From Penium margaritaceum (Eukaryota; Streptophyta; Zygnematophyceae; Desmidiales; Peniaceae): a stretch of DNA of 38,014 nt. Location of the stretch: the NCBI GenBank assembly GCA_023375785.1, contig SZWC01019054.1:16357-54370 (forward strand). The letters are read 5' to 3'. Of the stretch, positions 22,101 through 31,936 are shown in pieces (within the stretch, counting starts at the first letter, position 1; each line of letters starts with the position of its first letter). The translations under genes were made by a program, and so were the position numbers. A model generated the notes under the pieces. That model was not told the DNA's origin. It saw only the letters and a list, made by a program, of their open reading frames with translations, and ran no database searches.

Positions 22101-23520
22101 TGCTTTCTGCCTCTACCACCTGACTGTCCCCGGCAGTCATGGCTGCCCCAGCTTCGGCAGCACTCTCCACCTTGGTTTGGAGGATGTAGAGGCCATCCAC
22201 GCGTGGAACATGCGCCACCACACTCTTTGCAGCGTACTGTATTTTCACTGCCAACATGGGAAGGATAACAGCCCTGTTCTTGTCGAAGACGACCGTCATG
22301 TCTCGGTCAGTAATCTTGCCGACAGAGAGTAGGTTGGGAGCAAAGTTGGGCACAAAGACTGCCTTGGTGAGCTTGAGCTCCTTCTCTTGGCCATGCACCT
22401 GGATGGTGACCAACTTGTCACCCACCCCTTCAGCTGGTTCCACCCTCCCGTTACCACAACGGAAGTTGTGGTGGCAGGGGCCCATGGAGGTGAACCCCCG
22501 TTTGTCGTTGGTGGAATGGTGATTTGTGCAAGAGTCAAGTACAAAGGCCCCTGGCTTAAGGAGTACATTGCTAGCGCCAGTCGTCCCTTGTGCCATGAGT
22601 GCGGTGGGCTACTTCCCAACCTTGCCTTCCTTGTTACCCTTCTTTCCCTCTCACTTGACCCCTTCCCTCTTTGGAGCACGGCACTCTCGTGCCCAGTGCC
22701 CTGCCTTGCCACAGTTGTGGCAGTTGCCAGGCCATCGCTTGCCCTTCCCCTTGCCGCCTGCCCCCTGCTGCTGCCCTGAGTTGCTAGTGCCGCTCCTGCT
22801 TGCTGCGCCCTTAGCATAGGCTGCGATGTTGGCCTCGCTCTGGCTACGCCACATAGCCTCATTGCGGATGAACTTTGAGATGTTGGAGTATTTCACGTGG
22901 TCCTCTGGCCAGCCACCAATCACAGTAATCATGGGGCCCCAGCTTGGAGGAAGAGCCATGAGGAGGATCATCTTTTGCATGTCGGCTTCAAGGCTCTAGC
23001 CCATGTTGCTGGCTTGCTAAAGGAGAATCTCAAACTGTTGCAAGAATTTTTGGACGTCCTCGCCTTCAGTAAGCTACATCCGCAGCAACTCTTGGAGGAT
23101 GAACAAACGGTTGGAGAGGGAGTCACTCTGGTAGACCTTGCATAGTTTCTTGTATGCCTTAGCTGCGTTTGTGAAGCTGGAGATATGAGAGAGCAGATGC
23201 TGCTGCAGTGCTAAGACCAGAATCGCCATGCATTTCTTGTTGACCCGCTTCCACACTGTGAGCTCCTCTATTTGGGATGAAAGTGGTTGGGTAGCCTCCC
23301 TTGTGAAGTAGGGGAGGAGATCACGGTCATCGACTATGATATCAAACTGCCACTTCCAAAGCGAGAACCCTGTCCCATCAAATGTAGGAATTGGCGCATA
23401 AATGCCACTCCCTGCGTCTACTGTGGACATCACAGCTCCAGTGGTGGCCACAGATGTGCTGATCCAAGAGCTTTCCTCGATGGCGCTCTTGCCTTTCTCC
23501 TCGACGGTAGGTGGAGCCAT
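19123..23520 (-). pseudogene. Ty1/copia gag-pol polyprotein, copy 2 (full order, many stops)
   Basis: Full-length minus-strand polyprotein, all in one frame. Gag starts MAPPTVEEKGKSAIEES at 23520, with DGTGFSLWKWQFD and a CX2CX4HX4C knuckle (CHNCGKAGHWAREC) near 22700. Protease FVLDSCTNHHSTND is near 22525, with DSC in place of the usual DSG. Integrase follows: HRRLAHAAHS...CEACLMRK near 21950, then the core HTKVCGPM (21765), CDNGGEYK (21585) and PESNGVAERLN (21500). A Q/E-rich linker with stops (20790-20890) leads to RT with DVKSALLYRKLDK, LDKSLYGLK and MALYVDDLI, then RNase H, ending SVSDED. In-frame stops occur at 23074, 23017, 22996, 22651, 22609, 21742, 20887 and 20029, with at least two more in the linker. 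The first catalytic Asp of integrase is Lys here (copy 1 keeps HTDVCG). RNase H has lost two residues (DNKSDMSK against NNKSAIDMSK in copy 1). Non-functional. Confidence 0.93.
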
Positions 23521-23752
23521 GGTACCTGCGGTTGAGGCGGATCTGCTTCCGTTGAGGCCGTTCTGCTACACCAGATGTTGATGCCGATGTCAGGCTGATG
23601 GAGCCGATGTCAGGCTGATGAGAGGTATTGGACGAAGGGCCGAAGAGGAGCACCTGTAGGTGTGATAGAGCGTCTGCGCTTCTCACGTTTGCTGAGCTAC
23701 TGAGCAACCTGTATGCTTTTTGCAACTAAGTCTCACACTAGGCGTGGGCCCA
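23521..23752 (-). other. Leader and truncated primer site of copia internal region 2
   Basis: It matches the copy 1 leader, including the GCCGATGTCAGGCTGATG direct repeat (near 23584 and 23604). At its outer end only TGGGCCCAC (minus strand, 23752-23744) of the anticodon-arm primer site remains. The GGGTTA half and the entire 5' LTR are missing. The sequence passes directly into the LTR remnant of the plus-strand element. Confidence 0.8.
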
Positions 23753-23753
23753 A

Positions 23754-23856
23754 AAAGCTCACATTAAGTCTCAGATTCGCCCAAAACAGCAGACGTGAAC
23801 CACTAGAGACAATCAGACAACCGCCAGGACCGCACCACGCGGATCTCATCCTGACA
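23754..23856 (+). mobile_element. 103-bp remnant of the 5' LTR of a plus-strand copia element
   Basis: It matches the last 103 bases of the full LTR at 28288-29274 (right copy 29172-29274), ending ATCTCATCCTGACA in both. By eye there are 11 differences and all are transitions. It is followed by the primer-binding site, as expected for the end of a 5' LTR. The first 880 or so bases of this LTR are absent. Confidence 0.87.
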
Positions 23857-23858
23857 AA

Positions 23859-23873
23859 GGGTTATGGGCCCAC
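23859..23873 (+). other. Primer-binding site, tRNA-iMet anticodon-arm type
   Basis: GGGTTATGGGCCCAC lies two bases after the LTR terminus CTGACA. It is exactly complementary to the GTGGGCCCATAACCC anticodon arm of plant initiator tRNA-Met as I know it. This is half-tRNA priming as in Drosophila copia and Ty5, not the common plant TGGTATCAGAGC site. Confidence 0.82.
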
Positions 23874-24007
23874 AGGTCTGAATGCGTCCAACATTCACGT
23901 CTTTCGTAGCGCACGGGATCGCCATCTTGGACATTGCCGTGAAGTTCTGAGAACTCGTAGGAGTAGCAGCTGCGCATATATTGCAGAAGGAGCCGCGGCC
24001 CACTTAG

Positions 24008-27000
24008 AAGTATGCGGACGGCCCAGGCTTCGGGCTATGGATGTGGCAGTTCCAACTGCATCTCTTGCATAAGGGGCTGCTGGATGTCATGTTGGGAAAG
24101 GAGGTGCTCACAGAGGTGACTGCTACGGACGCGAAGAAGCAGGCCTTCGAAAAGAAGAACACAGAGGCGCTCATGCTCCTGGTGTCCGGGACGGCCAAGT
24201 CATAGTGGGGCTACTTCCAAGGCTGCAAGCTAGCAGCCGAAGCTTTGCAAAAGCTTTGCGCCATACACCAATCCAAGTCACTCGTGAACAAAATCTTCAC
24301 GATGAAGTGGCTCCTCACGGTGAGAATCGAGGAGGGAGATGGTGTCATCTCCACCATGCAGCAGATCTAGTCGCTCGCATCGCAATGTAACAATGTGGGG
24401 TGGAAGATCGACACGCAGCTGCAGGCGATGGCCCTCCTCGTGGTCCTACCTTACAGTTGGGGCCCACTAATCACCATCCTTGGAGGATGGTCGGAGGACA
24501 AGCTCACCTATGGCGTGGTCGTAGAGTACATCCGCAACGAGGCGCAGCGCCGAAGCTGCGGGGAGTCCTCGTCTTCCTCATTGGCCCTCATAACCAAAAC
24601 GCATGGTGGTGGATGTGGGGGCAAAGGAAGTGGTGGAAAGGGTGGCGGCAAGAAGGGCGCTAAGAAAGGTGTGTGCTGCAACTGCGGCAAGGAGGGCCAT
24701 TGCGCCCGTGAGTGCCCGGAGGAGGTGAAGACCGGCGGCAAAGATAACAAGGGCAGGTCGTTCCTCAACGGCAACAAGAACCACTTCCTCAAGAAGGCCA
24801 ACAGGCGGTGCCTGGATTCCGGGGCCGAGGAGCACATCCAAGTCGAGAAGGTGGGGTTCGTCACCTACGAGAAGTCCTCCAAGTCGATGGTGGTCGCGAA
24901 CGACAAAGTCGAGCCGGCGGCCGGCCAAGGCGACGTGGAGGTGGAAGTCGTGGTGGGCGGTAAGAAGGAGCTGTGCACAATTCGTGATGTGCAGCACGTC
25001 CCCGGCTTGGCTGAAATTTTAAGTGTCAGCCGCTTGAAAGACAAGGGGTATGAGGTGCTCTTCCACAGGAAAGGCGCAGTGGTGTGCATTGACGGCGACG
25101 GCAAGGTCGTGCTGGAGGCAAAGCGCGAGGGTGGTCTCTACATCGTGGAGACCAAGGTGGTCCCCGCGGCATCAGATGAAGCACACTCGGAGTATCACGT
25201 CATCAACATGGCCAAGGGAGGAAACGCTGATCTGGAGCTCTGGCACCAACGGTTGGGGCATTCGGCGCCCGCAACCGTTAAGGAGATGGCGAAGTGCGAC
25301 ATTGTGCACGGCCTCGTCATCGACGGTGCAGCAGACGTGGTAGCAGATGCAGCAGTGCACAAAAAGTGCGAGCCTTGCATTTTGGACAAGGCATGGCGCA
25401 AGTTGTTCAACGAGAAAAAGGCTTGTACAAAGGACCTGCTGGAGGTCGTGTACAGCGACGTGTGTGCACCGTTCAAAATGCCGTCAAACAGTGACTTGAG
25501 ATACTTCGTCACCTTCATTGACGACTGCAACAGAAAACTCTACGTGTACTTCATGAAGTGGAAGGGCGAGGTCCTAGACTGTCTAATGGAGTATGTCGCA
25601 GCGGTGGAGAGGAAGACTGGCCAAAAGGTCAGAGCGCTACGCAGCAACAATGGCAGAGAGTACGTGGGTTGCAGCGGGTGGATAAAGCAGCAAGGCATCA
25701 AGTGGGAACCCACTACGCCGTACTTGCCATAGTCCAACGGAGTGGATGAATGGGCAAACCAGACGCTGTTCAACATGGTGCAGACCATGCTTGTGGATGC
25801 GGGATTGCCGCGAGGGTTCTGGGCGGATGTTGTGCGTATAGTGAGCTACACCATCAACCTCACCCCAACAGCGGTGCTAAAGGGTAAGGGCAGCTGGAAG
25901 ACGCCGCAAGAGGTTTGGAGTGAGCGCAAGTCAAACGTGGCGTACCTGAAGGTGTTCGGGTGCAAGGCGCACGCGATTGTGCAGCCGGCGCAACGACACA
26001 ACAGCAAGCTAGAACCGCGGGCGAAGCTGTGCTTGTTCCTCGGTTACGACAGTGCGCAAAAGGTGTACCGGCTCTGGGAACCGCGCAGGCAAGAGATCAT
26101 CCGCAGCCGTGATGTCGAGTTTAACGAGCAGCAGAGCTTCAGCAGCAGCAGCAACGACATGAGCATCGGGAACACTCCAAAACAGGGGGAGTGGTTCCAG
26201 CTCCTTGACTACGAGGAGGAGCCGGCAGACGCGGAGGTCGGTGATGCGGCGTTGGAGCGTGGAGGTGCAGCAGGTGCAGCAACCGACGCGGAGGACTCCG
26301 ACGATGATGCAGCTGGGCTGGAGATCCGGCGGAATGATCCGTCGAAGGAGGCACCGCGGGTGCCGAAGCGCACACTCCCGGCGGAGTTCGCGTCGGGCGT
26401 TGGAGAAAAATCCTCCGGCCGCACCGCCCGTCCGGTTGATGGTTCACCGGAGCGGGATGAATCCTCGGGAAGCCGTCCGGTCAATGATTCATTGGAGCGG
26501 GCTGAGTTGGAAGGATTGCAGCAGAGCAATGAGACGCCGCCAAGACTGCCGCGCAGCAGCGGGAGGCAGCGAAGAGCGGGAAAGCGTTTTGACGCAGGCA
26601 CCGGTCGATGGATCGGCATGACGCGGTACATGCTGGCTTCATCAACGAAACCAACGACCATGTAAGAGGCACTTGCGCGGCCCGAGGGGAAGCAGTGGGA
26701 CGCCACCATGAAGTCGGAGTTTGCGTCCATTGCAGAAAACGAAACGTGGCAGTTGGTTGACAGGCCGAAAGATGCCAAGGTCATCGGCTCCAAGTGGGTC
26801 TTCAAGACCAAGTTCACCAAGGAAGTTGTGGTTGACAAGTACAAGGCACGGCTCGTGGCAAAGGGGTACGCATAACGTAACGGCGAGCACTACGATGAGA
26901 CGTTCGCCCCCGTTGCCAGGTTCACAAGCATCGGAGCGATCCTTGCGGTGGCAGTCGCGAAGGACATGGAGCTCCACCAGATGGACGTAAAAACGGCCTT

Positions 27001-28244
27001 CCTCAACGGTATCATCAACAAGGAAATTTACATGGAGGTATCGGAGGGGGTGGAGGCACCGGAGGGCAAGGTGTGCAAGCTGCGGAAGTCCTTGTACGGG
27101 CTAAAACAATCGCCCCGATGCTGGTACCAACAGATGGACAGCTTCATGGCACAACTCGGCTTGAAACGCTGTAAGACAGAGCATAGCGTGTACGTGCGGC
27201 GCAGCAAGAAGCTCCATCAGACTATCGCACTCTACGTGGACAATCTGATCTTGTGCTCCTCAGACCTGCCGAGCCTACAGCAGCTGAAAGAGCAGCTGAG
27301 CAACAGGTTCCAGATGTTGGATATGGGGAAGCTAGAGTTCTACCTCAGGGTGAGTATTACGCGGAATTGGAGGGCGCGCACGCTTGAGCTGGGACAGGCC
27401 AAATACGTGGCGGAGGTGCTGAAGCAGTACGGCATGGAGGACTACAAACCTGTGTGCATTCCTGTCTCCATGACCTGTGAACTAAGTGCGGCAATGGCGC
27501 CGCAAACAAAAGAAGAGCGGGAGGATATGACAGGGGTGCCTTACCAATCGGCAGTGGGCAGCCTCATGTACGCCATGGTTGGGACTCGACCGGACTTGGC
27601 CTATGCGGTGGGCCAAGTGAGCGAGTACGTGGCCGATTTAGGGCCACTACACTGGCAGGCGGTCAAGCGCATCCTCCGCTACCTGCAGGCGACGCGGCAC
27701 GTGCGCCTGAGGTTCGACGGCAAAGTGCCAGCGGACCCTTTGCGTCTGGTCTGCTACACGGATGCAGATTATGCTCGTGATGTGGACAAGCGGAAGTCCA
27801 CATCCGACTACGTGTTCTTCCTCGCTAGTGCAGCGGTCTCGTGGTACAGCAGAAAGCAGGACTGCGTCGCCACCTCCACAGTGGAAGCTGAGTACATTGC
27901 GCTGGCCGAGGCGGTCAAGGAGGCACTGTGGCTCCGCAGGTTGCTGGGGGAGCTGGGCGTGCCGCAGCTAGAGCCTACAGTGGTGCAAGAGGACAACACC
28001 GGCTCCACCTCGCTGACCAATACGCCTGACGCAGCAGAGGAGGACAAAACACATCGACGTGCGTTATCACTACGCACGGGACATGATCGAGAAGGGGCAG
28101 GTGGTGCTGCAGCACTGCAGCACGCACAACATGCTTGCGGGTTGCTTGACCAAGGCGCAACCCGCGAACCGGCACGCGATGAGCGTGGCCGGACTTGGGA
28201 TGACCAGCTATGATGGGCTGGAGGGCGCAGCGGAAGATGAGTGA
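24008..28244 (+). pseudogene. Ty1/copia gag-pol polyprotein, plus-strand family
   Basis: Plus-strand polyprotein of a family distinct from copies 1 and 2. Gag (DGPGFGLWMWQFQLHL near 24017, LPYSWGPLITILGGWSED near 24450) ends in a zinc knuckle CNCGKEGHCAREC near 24680. Protease has CLDSGAEEHI near 24810. Integrase has HQRLGHSAP (25240), CEPCILDK (25370), YSDVCAPF (25450), SNNGREY (25645) and SNGVDEWANQT (25735). RT and RNase H follow: KWVFKTKF, DVKTAFLNG, LRKSLYGLKQ, ALYVDNLIL near 27230, and DADYARDVDKRKST. In-frame stops lie at 24005 (just upstream), 24203, 24368, 25730, 26663 and 26873. A single-base shift near 28040 moves the RNase H tail (MRYHYARDMIEKGQ to GLEGAAEDE, stop at 28242) to another frame. 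The RT motif reads YVDN, not YVDD, and the second integrase Asp is Asn. Non-functional. Confidence 0.92.
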
Positions 28245-28274
28245 GAGCAAGCAGGAGCAGCGGGCACGGCAGGT

Positions 28275-28287
28275 GCAAGGGGGAGAA
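28275..28287 (+). other. Polypurine tract of the plus-strand copia element
   Basis: GCAAGGGGGAGAA lies directly before the LTR start TGTTGAAAAATTG. This is a textbook plant copia polypurine tract and LTR junction, about 30 bases past the polyprotein stop. Confidence 0.9.
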
Positions 28288-28625
28288 TGTTGAAAAATTG
28301 CCCCTCCGCATACCCAAGTGCGGCGCCGGGAGGCGCCAACGAGCCGCCAGAAAGTGATAACGCCGCTCCGGCGGATCTGGAAACTCTAGGATTGCTCGGA
28401 TCCTAAAATGGATGATTGCCCCTTGAAAGTGGACAAGTCGCTAAATCCGGTGGACGTTATTTTGTCGGAATCGGACAAGTATCGAGGGAAATATGGCCTT
28501 CCAAAGTTGGGGTGTGCGCAGCGACTCTGGGAGCCGGCTGCGACTCGAAATTCGGTGGATAATCGACCGAATTGAGTAACAAAAATACCATCTGGAGAAA
28601 TTGCTCTGGAAGGCCTGCCGAGGCG

Positions 28626-28667
28626 TCCGGTGGATAATCCACCTGATCAGGTGGATCATCCACCGGA
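28626..28667. repeat. 42-bp near-perfect palindrome in the copia 3' LTR
   Basis: TCCGGTGGATAATCCACCTG and its partner CAGGTGGATCATCCACCGGA flank a central AT-type dyad with one mismatched pair and no loop. Related half-palindromes occur in the same LTR at 28446 (TCCGGTGGAC) and 28552 (TCGGTGGATAATCGACCGA). Confidence 0.85.
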
Positions 28668-29059
28668 TCCAGTAGTGCAGGTTGTTACTGAGGGACTTAG
28701 CCAAAATCATGGCTCGGCGTCCTAACTCAGAAGTACGTTTTGTTACTCGCGAGCTTCGTCAAAATTCTGACTGCAGGTCCGCGGACAGGTTTCGAACCTC
28801 GTCACACCCCATCACCAAACTCGACCCAAAAGTGGGTAGGGTGTATGGAAACATTGCAGGGGACCACTACACCACGTGCAAGAGGACCTGCGCCTTGGGA
28901 AAGGCACTTCGCACGTGAAGGAAGGCGCCACGGCGTGTGCGCACCATGGAGGCGTTAGGCGTTTCTGTGGTGGGTGAGACCTGCGCTTCGGCAAGCATAC
29001 CTTGGGCTACGCTTGGCCAAATTGTGCGCGGTTTGGTGCGTTTGAAAGCTCATGAATAG

Positions 29060-29069
29060 CCCTATAAAT
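29060..29069 (+). promoter_or_regulatory. Putative TATA box in the 3' LTR
   Basis: CCTATAAATG lies about 205 bases before the LTR end, where the U3/R boundary would be expected. It is a motif match only. Confidence 0.45.
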
Positions 29070-29274
29070 GTTGTGATCATTTCCATGCTCAAAAACTAAC
29101 ACAAAATGACGTTATTCCCTTCGCAAACTGAATGTCTCTAAGTACCTGCTCACATAGCGTGAGGCGACCAGAAAGCTCACGCTAAGTCTCAGATTCGCCC
29201 AAAACAGCAGACGTGAACCACTAAAGACGATCAGACAGTCGTCGGGACCACACTACGTGGATCTCATCCTGACA

Positions 29275-30076
29275 AAAGGAACGTGAGTCGTTACTCTAGC
29301 GTAAGGAGTAGTCCAGGAAAAGCTGTTGATGTCAGCTGCGGACGAAGCTGAAGAACGCGAAGTGGCGGTGGCGGCGGCAGATAAATGCTGGACGGATGAG
29401 CAAAGTAGTGGCGAGGGCAAATCGATGACAGGGCCACCGGGAACCAGGTAGTGTTGCATGTTGCTCTGATACCATGTCAGAAGAATGCAAGATTGGAGAC
29501 GAAAATAGCAGAAGCAGGGAGAACTAGCGCAACATGAACAGCTGCATCAGCAGGATGACAAAAGTGGAGAGGTGCAAGTGGTTCCGAGGAGTTAGTTGCA
29601 CAGCTTGAGAAAGGCAGAGGCACCGAAGGCGTGAGGTAGACAAGTGTAAGTGAGAGAATGGAGGAGTGAGGCAAGTGACGAGTTGATGCGTGTTGGGCAA
29701 TGGAGGACAGAGCGAAGAAGGATGAAGTGGGAATGGTTGGCAAAGGCACTGGAGGCAAGGAGCGAGAAGAGCGAGTACAAGGCGGCAAAGCCGCGGAACC
29801 AACGGGGAACAGAATGCAAAGAACTGTTTTGGTTAATTCATGGAGGGAATAAACATCCTTCGTGTATACAATAGAACAGGAAAAAGAAAGTTATCAACTT
29901 CTTTTCTCCGCTAGCCGTACACGTAGTGAAGTGATCGCCTTACTAGGGGCGGCTTGACTCTGGTAAAACGGTGGTGACCAACCGACCATTTTGCCGAAGA
30001 GGGTTTAGAAGATCTGAACCCATACAGAAACCTTGGATTATCCGAGGGGTGCTGGAGAGGACCTTGTCGAAGTCAT
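29275..30076 (-). mobile_element. Truncated minus-strand LTR element (5' LTR, primer site, start of internal)
   Basis: 29475 onward starts TGTCAGAAGAATGCAAG and resembles the LTRs of the complete element at 31312-35066 over several hundred bases (shared AAAATAGCAGAAGCAGG, GGCAAAGCCGCGGAACCAA, GGAGGGAATAAACATCCT). On its left, the minus strand has the primer site and about 185 bases of internal sequence matching 34265-34448 (GGCGGTGGCGGCGGCAGA). The element is cut at 29275 by the plus-strand copia LTR. The outer LTR end is uncertain; I place it near the CA at 30076, where similarity fades. No coding sequence is present. Confidence 0.75.
29463..29474 (-). other. Primer-binding site, tRNA-iMet 3'-end type
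   Basis: The minus strand reads TGGTATCAGAGC, abutting the LTR end. It is the exact complement of the 3' end of plant initiator tRNA-Met and the standard plant LTR-retrotransposon primer site. Confidence 0.9.
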
Positions 30077-31090
30077 TTCTTTTCCTGATAGAACTCCAAC
30101 TGAGTCCTTGAAGACTCGAACACCACTGCATAGGTAGAGCTGACGCCAGGCACTAACTCTAGGCTGAATTTCTAGACACATCTCCTACCTTAGAGACCAC
30201 CTCTTCTAGATAGTCAAGCCTTCAGGTAGTCAGGGACGTCCACCAATCCAGGCTGGCAGAAGGCTGCCGGGCTGACGTGGGTCTTCATGTGAGAGAGCGT
30301 CTGTAAAGTTTTGGTCTGAGGCGTTATTTGGAAAAGAAGGACTGCTGGTGCAACTGGTAGAGTTGATGGAGTTGCTGCTGAAGTTGTGTTGGAGTTACTG
30401 GACTGACTGAGTCCATTCTGCTTTTATAGTGGGATCTTGGCAAGTTGACCAGCTGATTTGTGCCCAGAGGAAACTTGGCGCTGCAAGGTCGCACCTTCCT
30501 CCTCAAGGAATCTTCCCGGTCCAAGGCACGCAGCTTCCTCCTCAAGAAAGCTTCTTGAAGGCTGGTAACTTGGCCGTGATCCCAGCTACTGAGCCGTGAA
30601 TGTTGCCGCTGACGTAGGACGGTCCCCACTCTTGGCTCCACATGCAGCTGCTGAGTGGTGCATGTGGTAGTTGATGCAATGCAGAGTTGTGCATGTACCA
30701 GCTGATGCAGAGTGGTCCTTGCTCTAGATTTGTGCTTACATGTGCTGATGCAACCGGTCCCAATAGTCTTGTCAGGTGTAGTCCCACCCTGATTGGTCTA
30801 TGCCAAGTATCCAGCAGTGCTTTCTTGCACTGCGCAACTGCTGACAAAGTTGGGCCAGCAGGCATGCACAGCCCTATTGTGCATGCAACACACAAAGCCA
30901 GGCTCCTTTCCCCCTTTGGACCTGAATGTCAGAATTTAATCAGGCCTGTATAGTAGAAAATTCATGGCAAGCTGCACCCGGGTACTTACGGATAAAAATC
31001 CGTAAGTTCGCATACAGACCTCTGATTGTTGATCTGGTTGCGCCATGTCAAAGCAGTTGCTCAACGCAGCTATCGCTCACTCCAACAGCT
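30077..31090. other. Unassigned sequence between LTR elements
   Basis: No convincing gene, RNA or element boundary is seen. Frames are short and lack recognisable motifs. The stretch holds a repeated CTTCCTCCTCAAG (30494 and 30534) and a small degenerate tandem repeat with GAGTGGTGCATGT and GAGTTGTGCATGT (30653-30715). Part of it may belong to the outer end of the truncated LTR element to the left. Confidence 0.5.
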
Positions 31091-31311
31091 ACCATGCAAA
31101 ATGACCAACCAAAGTAGGCATATGTTACTAATCATGAGCAAAGAATTTCACTGTGTGTCGCCAACATTGACAACTCATTATACGGGTCACAAACGGTCCG
31201 AGGGGGGAAAATGGTTTTGGAACACTAGGTATCAACTAGCAAGTACAAAGATCTTCACTACGTATTTGCACACTGTGGCTACCATGCACAATGACCAACC
31301 AAAGTAGGCAT
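31091..31311. repeat. 190-bp duplication interrupted by an LTR element
   Basis: ACCATGCAAAATGACCAACC at 31091 recurs as ACCATGCACAATGACCAACC at 31281, an offset of 190 bases, followed in both by AAAGTAGGCAT. The second copy is split by the LTR element at 31312. It resumes at 35067 with GGCATGTGTCACTGCCCATG and then ACCAAAGAATTT, which matches 31127-31158 of the first copy. The resumed part is about 32 bases long and ends where the 13-bp array begins. Confidence 0.85.
31307..31311. other. Target-site duplication, left copy (GGCAT)
   Basis: GGCAT precedes the LTR start TGTCAGG and is repeated exactly after the far LTR at 35067-35071. Confidence 0.92.
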
Positions 31312-31927
31312 TGTCAGGAAAATGCATGAGTTGGGACGACAATAGCAGAAGCAGGCAGAAGCAATGGAACATGGACAGCTGCATAAGTACGACAGAAGCA
31401 GAAAGACATTGGAGGTGCCAAGGAGTTGCTCGCAGAGCTTGAGACAAGACGAGATACAGGAGGTGCAAGGTAGAAAGAACTTTGGTGAGATTGGGCGAGA
31501 GCCAGGCGATGGACAGACTAGTATCAAGTGAGGGGGGGAGAGTGATGGAGCAAAGAGCTGGAAGCTGGGAGTGGTTGGCGAAGCAAAGATGGGCGAGCTG
31601 CGAGCAGAGCAAGGACACGGCGGTGAAGCCGCAGAACCAAAAAGGGAACAGGATGCGAAGAACAATTCTGGTTGGAATCGAGGGAATGAACATCCTCAGT
31701 CATATATTACAAAACAAGACAAGACCAGAGCAACGGCTTCTTTTCCGTCAGCCAGACACGGCTGCGACGTGATTGCAGTTTTTAGGGCGACTTGCCGCAG
31801 GATCCTTGATCGTGACCGACAATCCGTTTGGCAAGGTGGTTTGCACTGGTCCAACTCAGGACCTGAACCTTATTCAACACTCAGATTATCCGAGAGATCG
31901 ATCCGTGTTAACTTCAATATTCTAGCA
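31312..31927 (-). repeat. 3' LTR of the non-autonomous element (616 bp)
   Basis: It starts TGTCAGGAAAATGCATGAG and ends CTTCAATATTCTAGCA. It aligns throughout with 34449-35066. A TATA-like TAATATATGA (minus strand, near 31702) is a possible core promoter that is altered in the other LTR. Confidence 0.9.
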
Positions 31928-31936
31928 GCCCCCTTG
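31928..31936 (-). other. Polypurine tract of the non-autonomous element
   Basis: The minus strand reads CAAGGGGGC immediately before the 3' LTR. It is short but in the expected place. Confidence 0.75.

Larger units (their letters stand above)
28288..29274 (+). mobile_element. 3' LTR of the plus-strand copia element
   Basis: The LTR is 987 bp with TG...CA ends (TGTTGAAAAATTG to ATCTCATCCTGACA). It is positioned by the polypurine tract on its left and by its 103-bp match to the 5' LTR remnant on its right. A plausible core promoter TATA box is CCTATAAATG at 29060. A 42-bp near-perfect palindrome lies at 28626-28667. The element abuts a minus-strand LTR element at 29275. Confidence 0.88.

Noticed and set aside
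28755..28860. Possible tRNA or SINE: B-box-like GGTTCGAAACC on the minus strand
   Set aside because: I find no matching A box, cloverleaf arms or acceptor stem around it. It lies inside the copia LTR.
30653..30715. GAGTGGTGCATGTGG segment as a seed of the 21-bp satellite
   Set aside because: The similarity is limited to about 9-10 bases and the local repeat length differs, so it is consistent with chance.
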